The notes below the pieces were generated by a model. It was not told the DNA's origin and did not search any database. It was given only the letters and a program-made list of their open reading frames with translations. The position numbers and the translations under genes were made by a program. 64,000 bases of DNA from Diphasiastrum complanatum. Its lineage: Eukaryota; Streptophyta; Lycopodiopsida; Lycopodiales; Lycopodiaceae. Location of the stretch: the NCBI GenBank assembly GCA_029204225.1, contig CM055096.1, positions 73,154,919-73,218,918 on the forward strand. The letters run 5' to 3'. Positions 1-12,481 of the stretch are shown in pieces; positions within the stretch are counted from its first letter, which is position 1, and every line of letters begins with the position of its first letter.

Positions 1-1139
1 AATCAAATTAAATATGCACACATATACTTTGAAACATATCAAAAGATTTCAGCTAACTAGTACGTAAACAGTAAAACGAACAAAAAAAAGATGGGAGTTC
101 AACATGCATCCTTGAAATCGAATAAACTTGACAGTGAAGATCGTAACAAAGAGTTGGCGATTACTTTCTTTTACAAGCAAAATCTCCTTGAACGAATTGG
201 ATTCTTGAACAAGGGTCCCTCCCTAAAATGGACCAGCCCGTCAGGCCAAAGGTTGACGCTTATTGAAAGGGTTCGCCTCCTTCTCCTAGAGCTTCCCATA
301 CTTAGGCTTGCGCTCCACCTATAGTTACCGCTCTCAGTTAAAGATAACTTAACTATAGGTGTTGCCCTACCTACAATTATGATACCGGTTCAGTTAGGAA
401 CTTTAGTTAGTGCTAACCGAACCAATGTATTTTCCATCCTTAACCAATGAGAAAGGGGATGGTTAACTAACTGGAAGTCTCATTCAACAACAGCGTGGGC
501 ACCAGCTCATCTTTATAAATGCTACATAAGTGGACTCAAGTGCCAACCTTTCACCATGCCTCCCGTAGCCATCATGGCACCTCGCGCCACCATCGCACCT
601 TTAGCATCTCCGTTGTAGCCAAAAGCACACCTCTGATAAAGAAGCTAAACACATACACTTGATGCTTTGTCTTCAATGGATAGGAAAGTTCGTATATCTC
701 CCTTTACTAGCAATATCTTATGCTTTATCGTTATGATTCGAAGTTAGGGTTTTTGAATGAAAATAATGAGCACGTAATGTGCTGTTTTTCATAAAGAGAA
801 TACATATACCGTGGGAATAGCATGGCATCATCTCAGGATAACACGTGGACACTCATCCAGGTAAGCGTTATGAATGAATTTAGGTTATGCATAAGCCATA
901 AATTTTTGTACACATTTTGACAAGATAGTCTATAAAAAAGAGGACATCTTTTTGTAAACTTACTACTTTTAAGAAATGGTTCTTCCTACCCTATAGGAAT
1001 ACAGCCTTAAGGTTGCAATATCATAACACACAGTTTACCATAAGACTACTCTTTCAAACTAGTAAAGCATAACTACGTTTGCTTGGTGACAAACTATGCA
1101 AGTTCTATCCAAAACTTACCATTAGTATAAACCAATTCC
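1..1139. other. Stretch with no recognisable gene
   Basis: I see no convincing coding region, RNA gene or mobile-element protein. The only open stretch, at 91-324, looks random in composition and has no family resemblance. Confidence 0.5.
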
Positions 1140-1830
1140 AAAACTAGGGTTCTAGCTAAGACGCTCTTAGACAACATGGATATGCGTAAGAGCCGTGACA
1201 TTTTACATAAGGATTAGTATGGCATGGACTTGCCCTAATACCTTAGTAAAAACCCTTGCTTGCCCTCATGAGTTGTAATGGAACCTGTCCCTAACGTGAT
1301 CCGAACCACCATGGACTGACTTGGACGTTCCTGGAAAGCTTGAATATGCTCATGACACATTACAGCGATACATAACCAGTCTTGCGTAAGCAAACGGTTA
1401 AAGGATTAGTATGATACGGACGTCCCCTAACACCTACGTATGTGCGTCTCTCAACCATGGTAGAATCGTACTATGCCCGTGTAGGTGTTTAACCTGTGAC
1501 ATTAGGCTTTTGGTGGGTATATGACTGGAAAACATGGATATGCTCAGGAGTATCTACAGTAGTGCGTGACTTGCTATTGTAGGCAATGTTCACAAGGGTT
1601 AAAACGACATGGATTTGCCCTAACACTAGCACATGTGTCCACACCAGACCTTTTAGCTACATTGAAATTTATACGGTTAAACTTTACATACACCTTTCAA
1701 TATGAACTTGAATGATATGGTCCAATCGCCCATGTATTGATAAGCATGGCATAAGCCCTGATACGGTGACATTAGGGTTTGGCCTATCGCTTAGAAACTA
1801 TACACTGTATGGGAAGACTGGACCATGATT
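1140..1830. repeat. Degenerate ~190-bp tandem repeat
   Basis: Related phrases recur at regular distance. AAGGATTAGTATGGCATGGA near 1209 returns as a variant near 1401 and again near 1596, each followed by a form of TGCCCTAACACC. The phrase ACATGGATATGC recurs near 1174, in altered form near 1340, and near 1531. TGTGACATTAGG-like phrases occur near 1495 and 1766. Three to four diverged units are implied; the boundaries are approximate. Origin unknown; it may be an old satellite or an internal repeat of a decayed element. Confidence 0.5.
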
Positions 1831-2351
1831 TGCTAATGCTATTTATGTTGTTAAGTGTTATAGCTTTTTTTTGGACATGGATGAGATGAGGTATACAATT
1901 TTTCTCTCAGCTGTAGAGTTATGAGGATGCTGCAACCTGGGGATTGCATGCAAGTATTGATGCCTTGATGCTTCAGCGCTACTACTACATCACTCCAATA
2001 AAAATCTAGCAAAGACGTTATATCTCATGTCTTTCAGTATTGTTTCACAATATAGTGAAACGTGCATGTGTTTACTCTTTGGTAGCTTACAACGATTTTT
2101 GTAATTCAATATCTTCAGACCATTACTATATCTAGGTCAATGAAAGATTTCACATTGCAATAACTCACCTTTTCCGAGTAGTCCAATGATTTTGTTTGAA
2201 GGTGTATGTGATACTTGTAACAGGTTATTGTGGTGCACTTCTTTTGTTTATTTCAAGAAGGAATATCTGGAATCATTCTTTGTTGCTATAAATGCAAATA
2301 TCATCACACTTTAAAATTACTATAGTCTCATTCATATTTGATGCTAAACAG

Positions 2352-3182
2352 GTTTCATTGCATCAGGAGCTTCAAGATGTCCAAGCCTTATTGTTAAAAT
2401 ACTTCTCAGTCCTTCAGCAGCAGGTAGTTGGATCATCTCCCATTTTCTTTTTAATGGACAAGCTAGCCTTTAAGTGTTCTGCAATGAAGAACGAACTGGC
2501 CATTTGCCACCACTAGTTCGCAGCATTTGAAGTGAAAATAAGTCAACTGCTAGTTTCATTTGGCATGTTATGGACCTTGAGCTTTCATGTATGATGTCTT
2601 TGAATCTTGCAGGTTGCTGGGCAAAAAGGAGATGTTGTGAAAGCTCTCCTTGAGATGAAGAAAAGTAATCAGGAAAGGTTGCTATCCTTGTTTTGGGAAG
2701 TCTGTAACAATCTAGCAGCTGCTCTTGTTGGAGCTCGAGAACAGCTTACTTCTATTGTTGGAGAATGCCAACCTGATTGCAGAAAATCTCAACCTGTGCC
2801 CGAAAGGCAAGTGAGTCATGCACTGGAAAGAAAAACTCATGCGAAAATCTATTGTACTCAACCTAGTTATGTGAATGAGGACAGATTTGAATTGTGTACT
2901 ACCCAGGATCATAGAGCAGAAATTTGTCATGTAGATATTTCTGGAGACTCTGGTCTTAGAGCCGGTAGCATCAAAAAGAGTTATACACACTTTAATGTTG
3001 CTTTCCTCAAGAAACACGAGGATGAAGGTCCTCAACCTTCCAGGAGACGAAAATGCTTTGCTGCACAGTATGCTTCTTTGTTGCAGTCCGAGATAGGTAG
3101 GTTAGGAGGTAATAAAGGCAACAAAACTGGAGACACACAAGATACTGATTACTTCAAAAAAGTTTGTGTCCAAAAGGGCTGA
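2352..3182 (+). CDS. Last two exons of an unrecognised coiled-coil protein gene
   Basis: Two exons join in phase 0: 2352-2423 (acceptor TAAACAG, donor GTAGTT) and 2613-3182 (acceptor CTTGCAG), ending with TGA at 3180-3182. The first encodes 24 residues rich in Leu and Gln (EL..VQ.LLLKYFSVLQQQ). The second continues as VAGQKGDVVKALLEMKKS and NQERLLSLFWEVCNNLAAAL, a helical, probably coiled-coil stretch. A long polar, likely disordered tail follows with a basic cluster (PSRRRKC) near the C-terminus, 213 residues in total here. The upstream exons and the start codon are not identified. Intron-split tail proteins of this kind occur among meiotic coiled-coil proteins (the PAIR1/PRD3 type came to mind), but that is a guess from overall character, not a recognised motif. 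Confidence 0.55.
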
Positions 3183-3424
3183 GATCTGAATCGGATCTAT
3201 CCTTTGAGAATGGTGGAGCTGTTGTGATCACATTGCATCGCAATTTACGTGCTTGATGGAGAAAACTAGAGATTTGGCAGTTACATTGCATTTTCTTGAA
3301 GGTTTATTGTGACCACTTAATTGCACTGGCATTATTATGTACAATATTTACATCATACGTACCTCCACAACAAGGTGTGGAAAAGTTTGGACCATGGTGG
3401 CTCTTAAATGGCCACTCATGCAAC
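3183..3424 (+). other. 3' untranslated or flanking sequence of the coiled-coil gene
   Basis: Non-coding sequence follows the stop codon. No clear AATAAA signal is visible in the first 200 bases; the transcript end is not placed. Confidence 0.35.
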
Positions 3425-3492
3425 AGCTGGGATTGGAACCTGCACCTTTGTACGAAGAACTAGCTCTATCCAACTCGGCTACTGTGGGGAAT
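3425..3492 (-). repeat. tRNA-like sequence (tRNA relic or SINE head)
   Basis: Read on the minus strand there is an A-box-like stretch, TAGCCGAGTTGGATAGAGC, followed about 30 bases later by a B-box-like GGTTCCAATCC. This is the internal Pol III promoter layout of a tRNA. The stems do not fold into a clean cloverleaf by eye, so a working tRNA gene is unlikely; a tRNA-derived SINE head or tRNA relic is more likely. Confidence 0.4.
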
Positions 3493-3612
3493 GTGATTAC
3501 ATGAGTTCAGAAAGCTCTTGGTTTCACATGTCTATGGAGAACTTGGCTACTGTGGGGAATGTAGTTACAGCTGTTCAGAGAGCTCTTGGTTTCACATATC
3601 TCACTCAACATG
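3477..3612. repeat. 68-bp tandem duplication
   Basis: The phrase GGCTACTGTGGGGAATGT starts at 3477 and again at 3545. Both copies go on through a variant of TTCAGA(A/G)AGCTCTTGG and TTTCACAT. Two diverged copies, no known function. The first copy begins inside the tRNA-like sequence. Confidence 0.7.
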
Positions 3613-4917
3613 TGAATTTTAAATAAGCTACTGCAGATGCTCTTCATTTGGCTCATATCGAGCTAATGGTACAAGGACCTGATTCAAGTGCAATATTCTG
3701 ATTGTCAAAAGCTAACTCATAGGACAGTGAAGGAATATCCACTTTTAACTTGTTTAGTATACTTATGTCTTGTATTGTTATATCATAAGACAGATAAACT
3801 AAGTATTGTATATTTTACGGGGTTAGTTTAAATTTGTAGCACAAAAATGCATAAGCTTCAAACCTTATATTTCTATTTATTGAATATTGGCTTGAAATTT
3901 ATTTAGTTTCATAATCTTCCTAAAGTGGTTAAAGTAACTTTATAGCTATATGTAAACCTGAAATCAAGTGCGCAGTTATCTTCAAATAACTCTTCAAAGG
4001 ATGGGATTTTTGAAATGATAAAAAGAGCGTAGTTGACTGCTGCTGCTTAACTTGTTCTTGATTAAAAGCATTGTAATTTCCTTGTATTCAAATTTTTGAT
4101 GGATTGTGAGTCAGTAGAGAACTTCAAGAGTGTAAATTTTTGAAAAGGAAAAGTTTTGGATGTCATTTTTTGATTACTTGGAGAGGTGTTAACCTTGCAA
4201 GGGACACTTAACTTGTAAAGCTCTAATTAGATTGAGCTGAAATTTCAATTTTTTTGGGTCTATTGAGCAGTTATGCTTTATTCCCTGTCTTGCTGAAACC
4301 GCCTCACTCATCCAAGATTATAAAATGGCTACATATAAGATAAAATTTATCCCTCAAGTAGATATCTATCTATCTAGTCTTATTGTGTTCAATGTTATTG
4401 AGATTAGTGGGAGGCTCGATGTACCAATCTATCTGATCAAAAGTATTGCACCAATAATACTCTTGTTATTGTAGCCTAGCACTATCGTTCAATTCGAAAT
4501 TGTTCTTCTAGGCTTGTTCACTGATAAGTAGATTTCTTTACAGCAATCCAATGTACATTCACGCATCTCAATATACTCTGCATTCTTCAAATCGGTGTAT
4601 AACGTGTGAATTATTATTGTTGTTTCTATTTTCTGATTGTGAATCAAATGCTTGTTATCTCCTCGTGTTTTATCGACTGAATCGAAGAGCATAATCACAG
4701 CTGTCTTTGACACTTTTAAATTTTGTATCTATGGTTGTCCAAGACACCTACTGACTCATCTATTAATCGATTGGTTCTGTTGTGACATATGATCTAAACA
4801 TGGTGCTCTTAATTCACTAAGTCTTTTGCAGCTCTATCAAATGTGATAGCCCGACAGTGTCTCTCGACACTTCAAACTGATGCGATCTTTCGCACCTTCG
4901 CCTTCATTTTCCAACTC
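3613..4917. other. Gene-free stretch before the copia remnant
   Basis: AT-rich sequence with many stops in all frames. The part nearest 4917 may be the 5' LTR of the following copia remnant, because a primer-binding site begins at 4918, but I could not place a TG...CA boundary. Confidence 0.4.
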
Positions 4918-4929
4918 TGGTATCAGAGC
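4918..4929 (+). other. Primer-binding site of a copia element (tRNA-iMet)
   Basis: TGGTATCAGAGC is the sequence usually complementary to the 3' end of plant initiator tRNA-Met, where reverse transcription of Ty1/copia elements begins. It lies 49 bases before the gag start of the following remnant. Confidence 0.85.
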
Positions 4930-4977
4930 TTGTGTTGATTGTCATAGCATTTCCAATTACTTTCTTTTCTAGGCACA

Positions 4978-6090
4978 TGGAGAAATCTTCTTCTAGAATT
5001 CAACTCATCGAGCGATTCAATGGAGGCAACTTCTACATGTGGAAGTATCGCATGAAGATGATCTTGTTGGAGAAAGATTTATGGGATGTGGTTGATGGAC
5101 CTTCAATCCTGCTACAACAAGATGTTGATCTTATTGCCAAATGGAAATCCAAGTATGGCTGAGCTCTCGCATTGATTAATCCATGAATCTCAAGGATCTA
5201 CAAATATCGCATATCAATAGCAGCGAAATATATAAACAAGCTTGGGAAACTCTCACAAGTTTGTATGAGAGCCAAGATGTTACCATTCGAAGAAATTATT
5301 CTCTTGCAAAATGTCAGAATCGACCTCCATCAGTGGCCATGTTAATCATGTTAGATCATTAATTGATCAACTTGTTGCAGTCGGAATCACCCATTGTCGA
5401 CAATAATGCGGTCATGACACTCTTAAGAAGTCTTCCTACAGCTGGATGCTTCTAAAGACAAATCCAATCAAAAGTTGTTTATGGCCGAATCGAACAATCA
5501 TTCAGAGTCTAGTTGTTGGTATCTCAACACTGGTGCGACACAACACATGACATCTCGACAAAAATGGTTTACAAATTTTTCTGTGATACGTCATGACAAC
5601 AACATTCATCTTAGAGACTATCTCTCTCAAGATCAAAGGCAAAGGAACAATTACCGTCAAATTCGATGATGGTTCATCTCGACTTAGTGAGCATGTTTTA
5701 TATGTTCCAACCTTGACTAAGAACCTACTATCTATTAGTCGAATTGTTGATCGAGGCCACACTATCACATTTGATGCAAAATCAATGCCTCATTCGAGAT
5801 GGCAACTCAAATATTCTGGTCAAAGTGTATAGAGATGGACATCTCTATACATTAAGTCATGAATGTGCATTTACTTCTGAAGAAAATTCTTTGTCAACAC
5901 CTTTAGCTGACAAGAATATCCTATGGCATCAACGCCTAGGACATCTCCATATGAGAGCTATTACTTATATGTTCTGCAACAAACTTGTATGAGGCTTAGA
6001 CATCAACAAGTCCTCACCGAAACAAACTTGTGAGACTTGTATTCTTGGCAAGCATGCAAGGTCAAGATTCACTAAACGCCAAGCTCATAA
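4978..6090 (+). pseudogene. Decayed Ty1/copia gag-protease-integrase remnant
   Basis: The gag start (MEKSSSRIQLIERFNGGNFY, then MWKYRMKMILLEKDLWDVV) is open to 5162, where TGA stops it. Gag then continues with frameshifts. A protease segment at about 5500-5560 reads CWYLNTGATQHMTS; the usual catalytic Asp of the D-S/T-G-A motif is Asn here. The GAG-pre-integrase signature LWHQRLGHLHMRAI is at about 5920-5965, and a Cys pair with CILGKHARSRFTK at 6025-6065. Homology stops near 6090, so integrase core, reverse transcriptase and RNase H are missing. Several stops and frameshifts plus the protease change mean it is dead. No LTR was delimited. Confidence 0.85.
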
Positions 6091-8191
<2,101 letters not shown>

Positions 8192-8682
8192 CCAAATACC
8201 AAGGGATTTAAAGCTTATATACATGGGTCCTTGTCAACTTAGGTGGAAAATGAATATTGGCCACTTCCAAAACTACACATTCTAAGGTTATTGAATCTAA
8301 GCAAGATCTTGAAAGCTTTGTAACTTTTAACAAGTAAGTCTATTTTTGAGCCATATCATCTCTTTTTTATTTAAAAAAAATTGTTTGTAACACACCACAT
8401 TATTTTTAAACTATCAAATTGTTTTTATGTTTTTTATTTTTATTATATTTTTATTATATTTTTAATATTTAATTTTCTAATTTTCTAATTTCTAATTTAT
8501 TTTTTAGTTTTTAACTTTTTAGTTCTTTAAAAAAAATTAATTTTTTAGTTTTTAAAATTTTAAATTTTTGATATTTAGATTTTATGATTTTAGTGATTTT
8601 ATTTCTTTACAACTCTTCAACCATGTGAGGTATAAGTAGCTGGAGGTGCTACTCAATATTTTTTAGGAATATTTCTTGTTAT
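8192..8682. other. AT-rich low-complexity spacer
   Basis: Very AT-rich, with runs of TTTTTA and TTATATTT especially at 8370-8600. No coding potential seen. Confidence 0.6.
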
Positions 8683-8880
8683 ATGCCAAAAGCAATAGAG
8701 CCAAACTCGGAGCTTAAGGAAGAAATTCGACCGACCAGCATCAGGGCTATATTCCTTGGATATCTTTTAGATCATAAGGCCTACAAGGTCTTCGATTTGG
8801 AATCTGGCAAGGCATTTATTAGCAGAGATGTAGTCTTCCTAGAAGACAAATTTCATGATTTGAAGATGAAGAAACATTAA
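8683..8880 (+). pseudogene. Copia pol fragment (integrase to reverse-transcriptase linker)
   Basis: Sixty-five residues with the pattern found after the copia integrase core: IFLGYLLDHKAYKVFDLE followed by SGKAFISRDVVFLED. No partner fragments lie next to it in the same orientation. It ends exactly where the TG of the next LTR begins, which suggests the neighbouring minus-strand element inserted into or beside an older plus-strand copia. Confidence 0.8.
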
Positions 8881-9587
8881 TGTTGGAGGGTTTGTGGATC
8901 CCAAGGCAACCCTAACCCTAGTTAATAAGTGAGAGGAATTTGGCACCCTGCGTGTGTAAGTCCAACCCGATGATCACATAGAGATTTGATTAATTAGAAA
9001 GTCAATAAAAGGACTTTAGGCCTACTTCATCTATCTTTGATAAGCTTCTGATGCTAAATTTACACACACTTGATCTTCAATCTCTTAATCAACAATCAAC
9101 TCTCAATCAACTCTCAAATCAATCTGAATACACAAATGGTATTCGGTATATATACACAATGTTACAGGTGTGCAGATGAAGAAAGTACAGAGTGGATGTG
9201 TTGTCTGTAGGAGATCATGGGTGGCTGCAGTCGTTGTCCAGTCTGTTAGCGCAGCTGCATGGGGTGAGCGTGAAATGGGTGCGACGTCAGCCTTTGCTAA
9301 AGTGAACGTTGGTGAAGATGCGAAAAATGCGTCACTTTGAAGAAATGCCTTAGGATTGATTTACAAGGTGTCTTTGCTTCCTAGGGCACCTTTGGCATTT
9401 TTTGTAAGGCAGTGTCACCTTTTTCGCCTTTCACAAAAACACGTGTAAAAACACAGTGTCACGATTCTTTCGCTTGTGAGAATTTACATGTAAATATGCA
9501 AACTGCGCGACAACGCGAGTAAAAATGCAGCATGAATGGAGGCAAATTAAAATGGGATTTAGGAGAGTAGAGGAGATAAATCCAACG
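8881..9587 (-). repeat. 3' LTR of copia element A
   Basis: On the plus strand it starts TGTTGGAGGG and ends GATAAATCCAAC, just before a poly-C run. On the minus strand this reads as an LTR beginning (T/C)GTTGGATTTATC and ending CCAACA. A TATATATA box sits at about 9148-9156, consistent with a U3 promoter. Its inner end (about 9490-9587) closely matches LTR sequence at 18606-18713 and 20820-20935, while the rest differs, so these elements belong to related but distinct subfamilies. Confidence 0.7.

Positions 9588-9625
<38 letters not shown>
9588..9625 (-). other. Polypurine tract of element A, expanded to G38
   Basis: Thirty-eight consecutive C on the plus strand (G on the element strand) lie between the LTR and the RNase H stop region. 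Related copies have a short mixed tract here, for example CTCCCCCTTCTT at 18713-18724. Confidence 0.75.
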
Positions 9626-9628
<3 letters not shown>

Positions 9629-10661
9629 TTGGATCCGTGAATGCCTTGATCTTCAGACTAAGCAATGCACAAAATTTGTTGTGTGATTCTTTCGTGAAAA
9701 TATCTGCAACCATGTCTTGTGTTCTACAGTACGTTAAGCTCACCTCCTTGTTGATAACCTTGCCCCTGATGTAGTGATATCTGATTTCAATGTGCTTACT
9801 CATAGAGTGAAATCTAGGATTGGCCGATAAGGCAATAGCACTCTGATTATCACAGAATTAAATTGTAGGGCTGTACTGATACAGATTAACATCTGACAAT
9901 AAATAACCAAAACTCTTCCTTAATAGATTGAGAAGCAGCAATATATTTTGCTTCTGTAGAAAAAAGTGTGATAGAGGTTTGCTTACGACTGTTCCATGAG
10001 ATAGGACCGTCATTGAAGAAGAATGTAAATCCTGATGTGGACTTATGATTGTCTACATCTCCTCCCCAACTTGCATCAGAATATCCACTAAGCTGATGAA
10101 GATTGTCGTTGTTGACATCTCCATAGCAGATGCACTGGTCCTTGGTAGCTCGAATGTATCTCATGACTCTTATGAGAGCCTTCCAATGAGTAATGCCAGG
10201 ATTAGCCATATATTGGCTGAGTGAGCTTACTGCAAAAGAAATATATGGTCTTGTACAGACCATTGCGTACATGAGAGATCCAAGTATCGATCGATAAGGA
10301 TACTCTCTCATATGCTCCTCTTCCTACTTGGTCTGGGGACATTGGTCCTTTGACAAATGCAGGCCTGGATCCATCGATGAGTGAGCTAATTTATAGTTCA
10401 TTAGATTGTATCTGTTAAGAACATTGTGAAGATACCTTTGTTGAGTGATGTAAATCAGTTGTTTCGCTCTGTCTCTATGGATTTCAATGTCCAGACAGAA
10501 GTGAGCTTCGCCCAAATCAGTCATGTTGAGCTCTGAAAATAGCATCTGCTTGGAATCCTTGACCATATTGGTATTGTTGCTAAAAAGCAACGTATCATCC
10601 ACGTATAAGGTGATGATAATGAAGGATTGCTGCACTGACTTGGAATAGATATTGCAATCGG
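9626..10661 (-). pseudogene. Copia element A: reverse transcriptase end and RNase H
   Basis: Minus-strand pol. The RT part (10324-10661) carries the catalytic YVDD motif in ITLYVDDTLLFSNN and then DLGEAHFCLDIEIHRD. Next comes YPYRSILGSLMYAMVCTRP (from 10311), and RNase H with SGYSDASWGGDVDNHKSTSG (about 10050-10100) and SKHIEIRYHYIRGKV, DMVADIFTKE near the C-terminus (9690-9800). Frameshifts near 9880 and 10315 make it non-functional. RT continues at 16217 beyond the element inserted at 10662, so A is older than that insertion. Confidence 0.9.
10657..10661. other. Target-site duplication ATCGG, left copy
   Basis: ATCGG directly precedes the left LTR and is repeated at 16217-16221 directly after the right LTR. 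A 5-bp duplication is normal for LTR retrotransposon integration. Confidence 0.92.
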
Positions 10662-11308
10662 TGTGAAAATTGTCAACATTTCCTTGTCTAGTTTTAGGCC
10701 AAAATTGCTAAAAATGGCACATAGTTTAGGATCTGACTTTTCACACGTGTGAAACACGTCTAGATATTTTTAGTAAGTGTATTTTTTCAGTATGAAGAAG
10801 TGTCAAACTTCAAGACCTTCGAAATGAGTCCATTTTCATGTATTTTGGACATATATGCCAATTTTACCTATATAGGGCATATTTTAGGTAAGGAGGGTCT
10901 AGAGAGAGGAGAGAGAGTCATCTCTCTCAGCTATATATAGCAGGTAGGCCGTGGAGAAACAGGTTGGAGCAGATCCATTGTATTCATTTGCTTAATGAGA
11001 GATTTTTCTATTGGGTTCTCCTTCCATTGTTGGCATTGTGTAGTGATTGAGTTCAAGCTTTGTGTGTATGATCTTAGGTGCTTTCCAAAAGTGGTAGGCT
11101 GATGTATTATGGACTGTATAATGCTATTTTGGGCCGCACTTGATGTTTATGGAAGTTTCCATTTGTGATAAATGCTTTTTGATCAAGTTCTTTGCATTCT
11201 AGGTAGCATAGAATGTGTTGCCAATTCCTAGCTTATGTAGTTTGGAGTGCAAGCATTCAAGCCAATGATCTTGGAGTTTAGATCCACTTAGGATCTGTAT
11301 TTTTTACA
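10662..11308 (+). repeat. 5' LTR of the gag-only element
   Basis: 647 bp, TGTGAAAATT...TTTTTACA, matching 15570-16216 except at two positions. A TATA box (CTATATATAG at 10931-10940) follows a CT/AG-rich stretch and marks the likely promoter; transcription would begin shortly after it. Confidence 0.95.
10931..10940 (+). promoter_or_regulatory. TATA box in the 5' LTR
   Basis: CTATATATAG, also present at 15839-15848 in the 3' LTR. It lies roughly 270 bases into the LTR, where a U3 promoter is expected. Confidence 0.7.
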
Positions 11309-11320
11309 TGGTATCAGAGC
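11309..11320 (+). other. Primer-binding site (tRNA-iMet)
   Basis: TGGTATCAGAGC directly follows the left LTR without spacer, the classic copia arrangement. Confidence 0.95.
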
Positions 11321-12481
11321 TGGTTGGCTTCTATTTATAGTAAGTATTCCATTTTTGGTGATATTTGGATGTTTGATCAAGTTCTAGCATGATTTTGCAT
11401 TGCTTTGTTGATCAAATCTTACTAACCTTTGTTTTGTGAGTTGAACTTGTGGATCAAAAGCATATTTCAGGTCTATTGAAGATCAGAGGCTGAAAAGAAA
11501 CTATTTTGGATCAGATCATAACACCTAATCATTTGTGATTGTGAGGCTTGTGCATATTCAATACTAACAATGTTCTTTTCAATCCTATTGTTGACAATCT
11601 CCATTCTTGGATGAACACTCTCCTTAAGTGGATGAAACTTCTCCTTAAGTGGATGACAAATGCTCTTTTGAGTGAGTTGTAATTCTCCTAAAGGCTGAGC
11701 AAAGCTCCCATTTGGATGAAATATCCCCTTTTTTGGGTGAACATATTGTAAGCTCCATTGTGAAGAGCATATTGTAAAGATTGTCATCAATTTTGGCATA
11801 ATTTTTGGTGTACTTTGTTGAGCATGTAAGTAACTCTCCTTATGTAATTTGATTGGAGCATTTGCTGGAAGGTGTTAACCATTATGCAAGTGTGTTTTCA
11901 GGTTCTTAACAGGTTGAGGAACATTCTCATGTGAAGTGATCTTAGATCTACATCTAAACACCAAGATTTGACAAGATAGTGAAGCTAGTCTTGTGATTCA
12001 CTAAGTGTGCTCATTCATTCACCTCTAAATCTTGTATTTATCACTTGCTGGAGTTTATAAACTTTTAGAAGTGTGGTTTACATGTGGTTTTACAGGTTGA
12101 ATCAATATCTTAGTGTGTTGATCATATGTTGATCAAGTTTGTTCATTACTAGGTAATCTTGGCATCCTAGTTTTGGGTATTTTCTAAGAATGCAAGTAAC
12201 TCTTCACACCATAACTTGATTTGGTCACTTGCTGGAAAGTTTGAGAGCTTAAGCAAGAGTGTGTTCAGGTTGGTTTGAGTTTGTAATCCATTCTTAGTGT
12301 GTGCAAAGTGTTGCATGTGTTTCAATCTTCCTTTCTATGCTTGAAAGCCAAATAGTTTCAAGATAGAGGTCATTTAGGGTTCTAAATCTTTTAAGATCTT
12401 CTCCTTCTTCATTTATTGAGAGAAAGGAGAGTGCTAGGTGCATTAGAACAGAGCCTAAGGACACAAGAAGATTTTAGCATC
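11321..12481 (+). repeat. Long leader of the gag-only element with ~185-bp internal repeats
   Basis: A 1.16-kb untranslated leader between primer site and ORF. Three diverged units share (C/T)A(C/T)TTGCTGGA near 11860, 12046 and 12229, each followed 40-60 bases later by a variant of TT(A/T)CAGGTT; the first and third are also preceded by ATGCAAGTAACTCT-like phrases or variants (near 11825 and 12188). Such leaders usually hold dimerisation and packaging signals; this role is inferred. Confidence 0.6.

Noticed and set aside
2712-3035. Minus-strand ORF of 107 codons
   Set aside because: Shadow of the plus-strand coding exon 2613-3182, which has good splice sites and more protein-like sequence.
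9459-9803. Poly-Gly containing reading
   Set aside because: The Gly run is the expanded polypurine tract read after the RNase H frame; not a protein feature.
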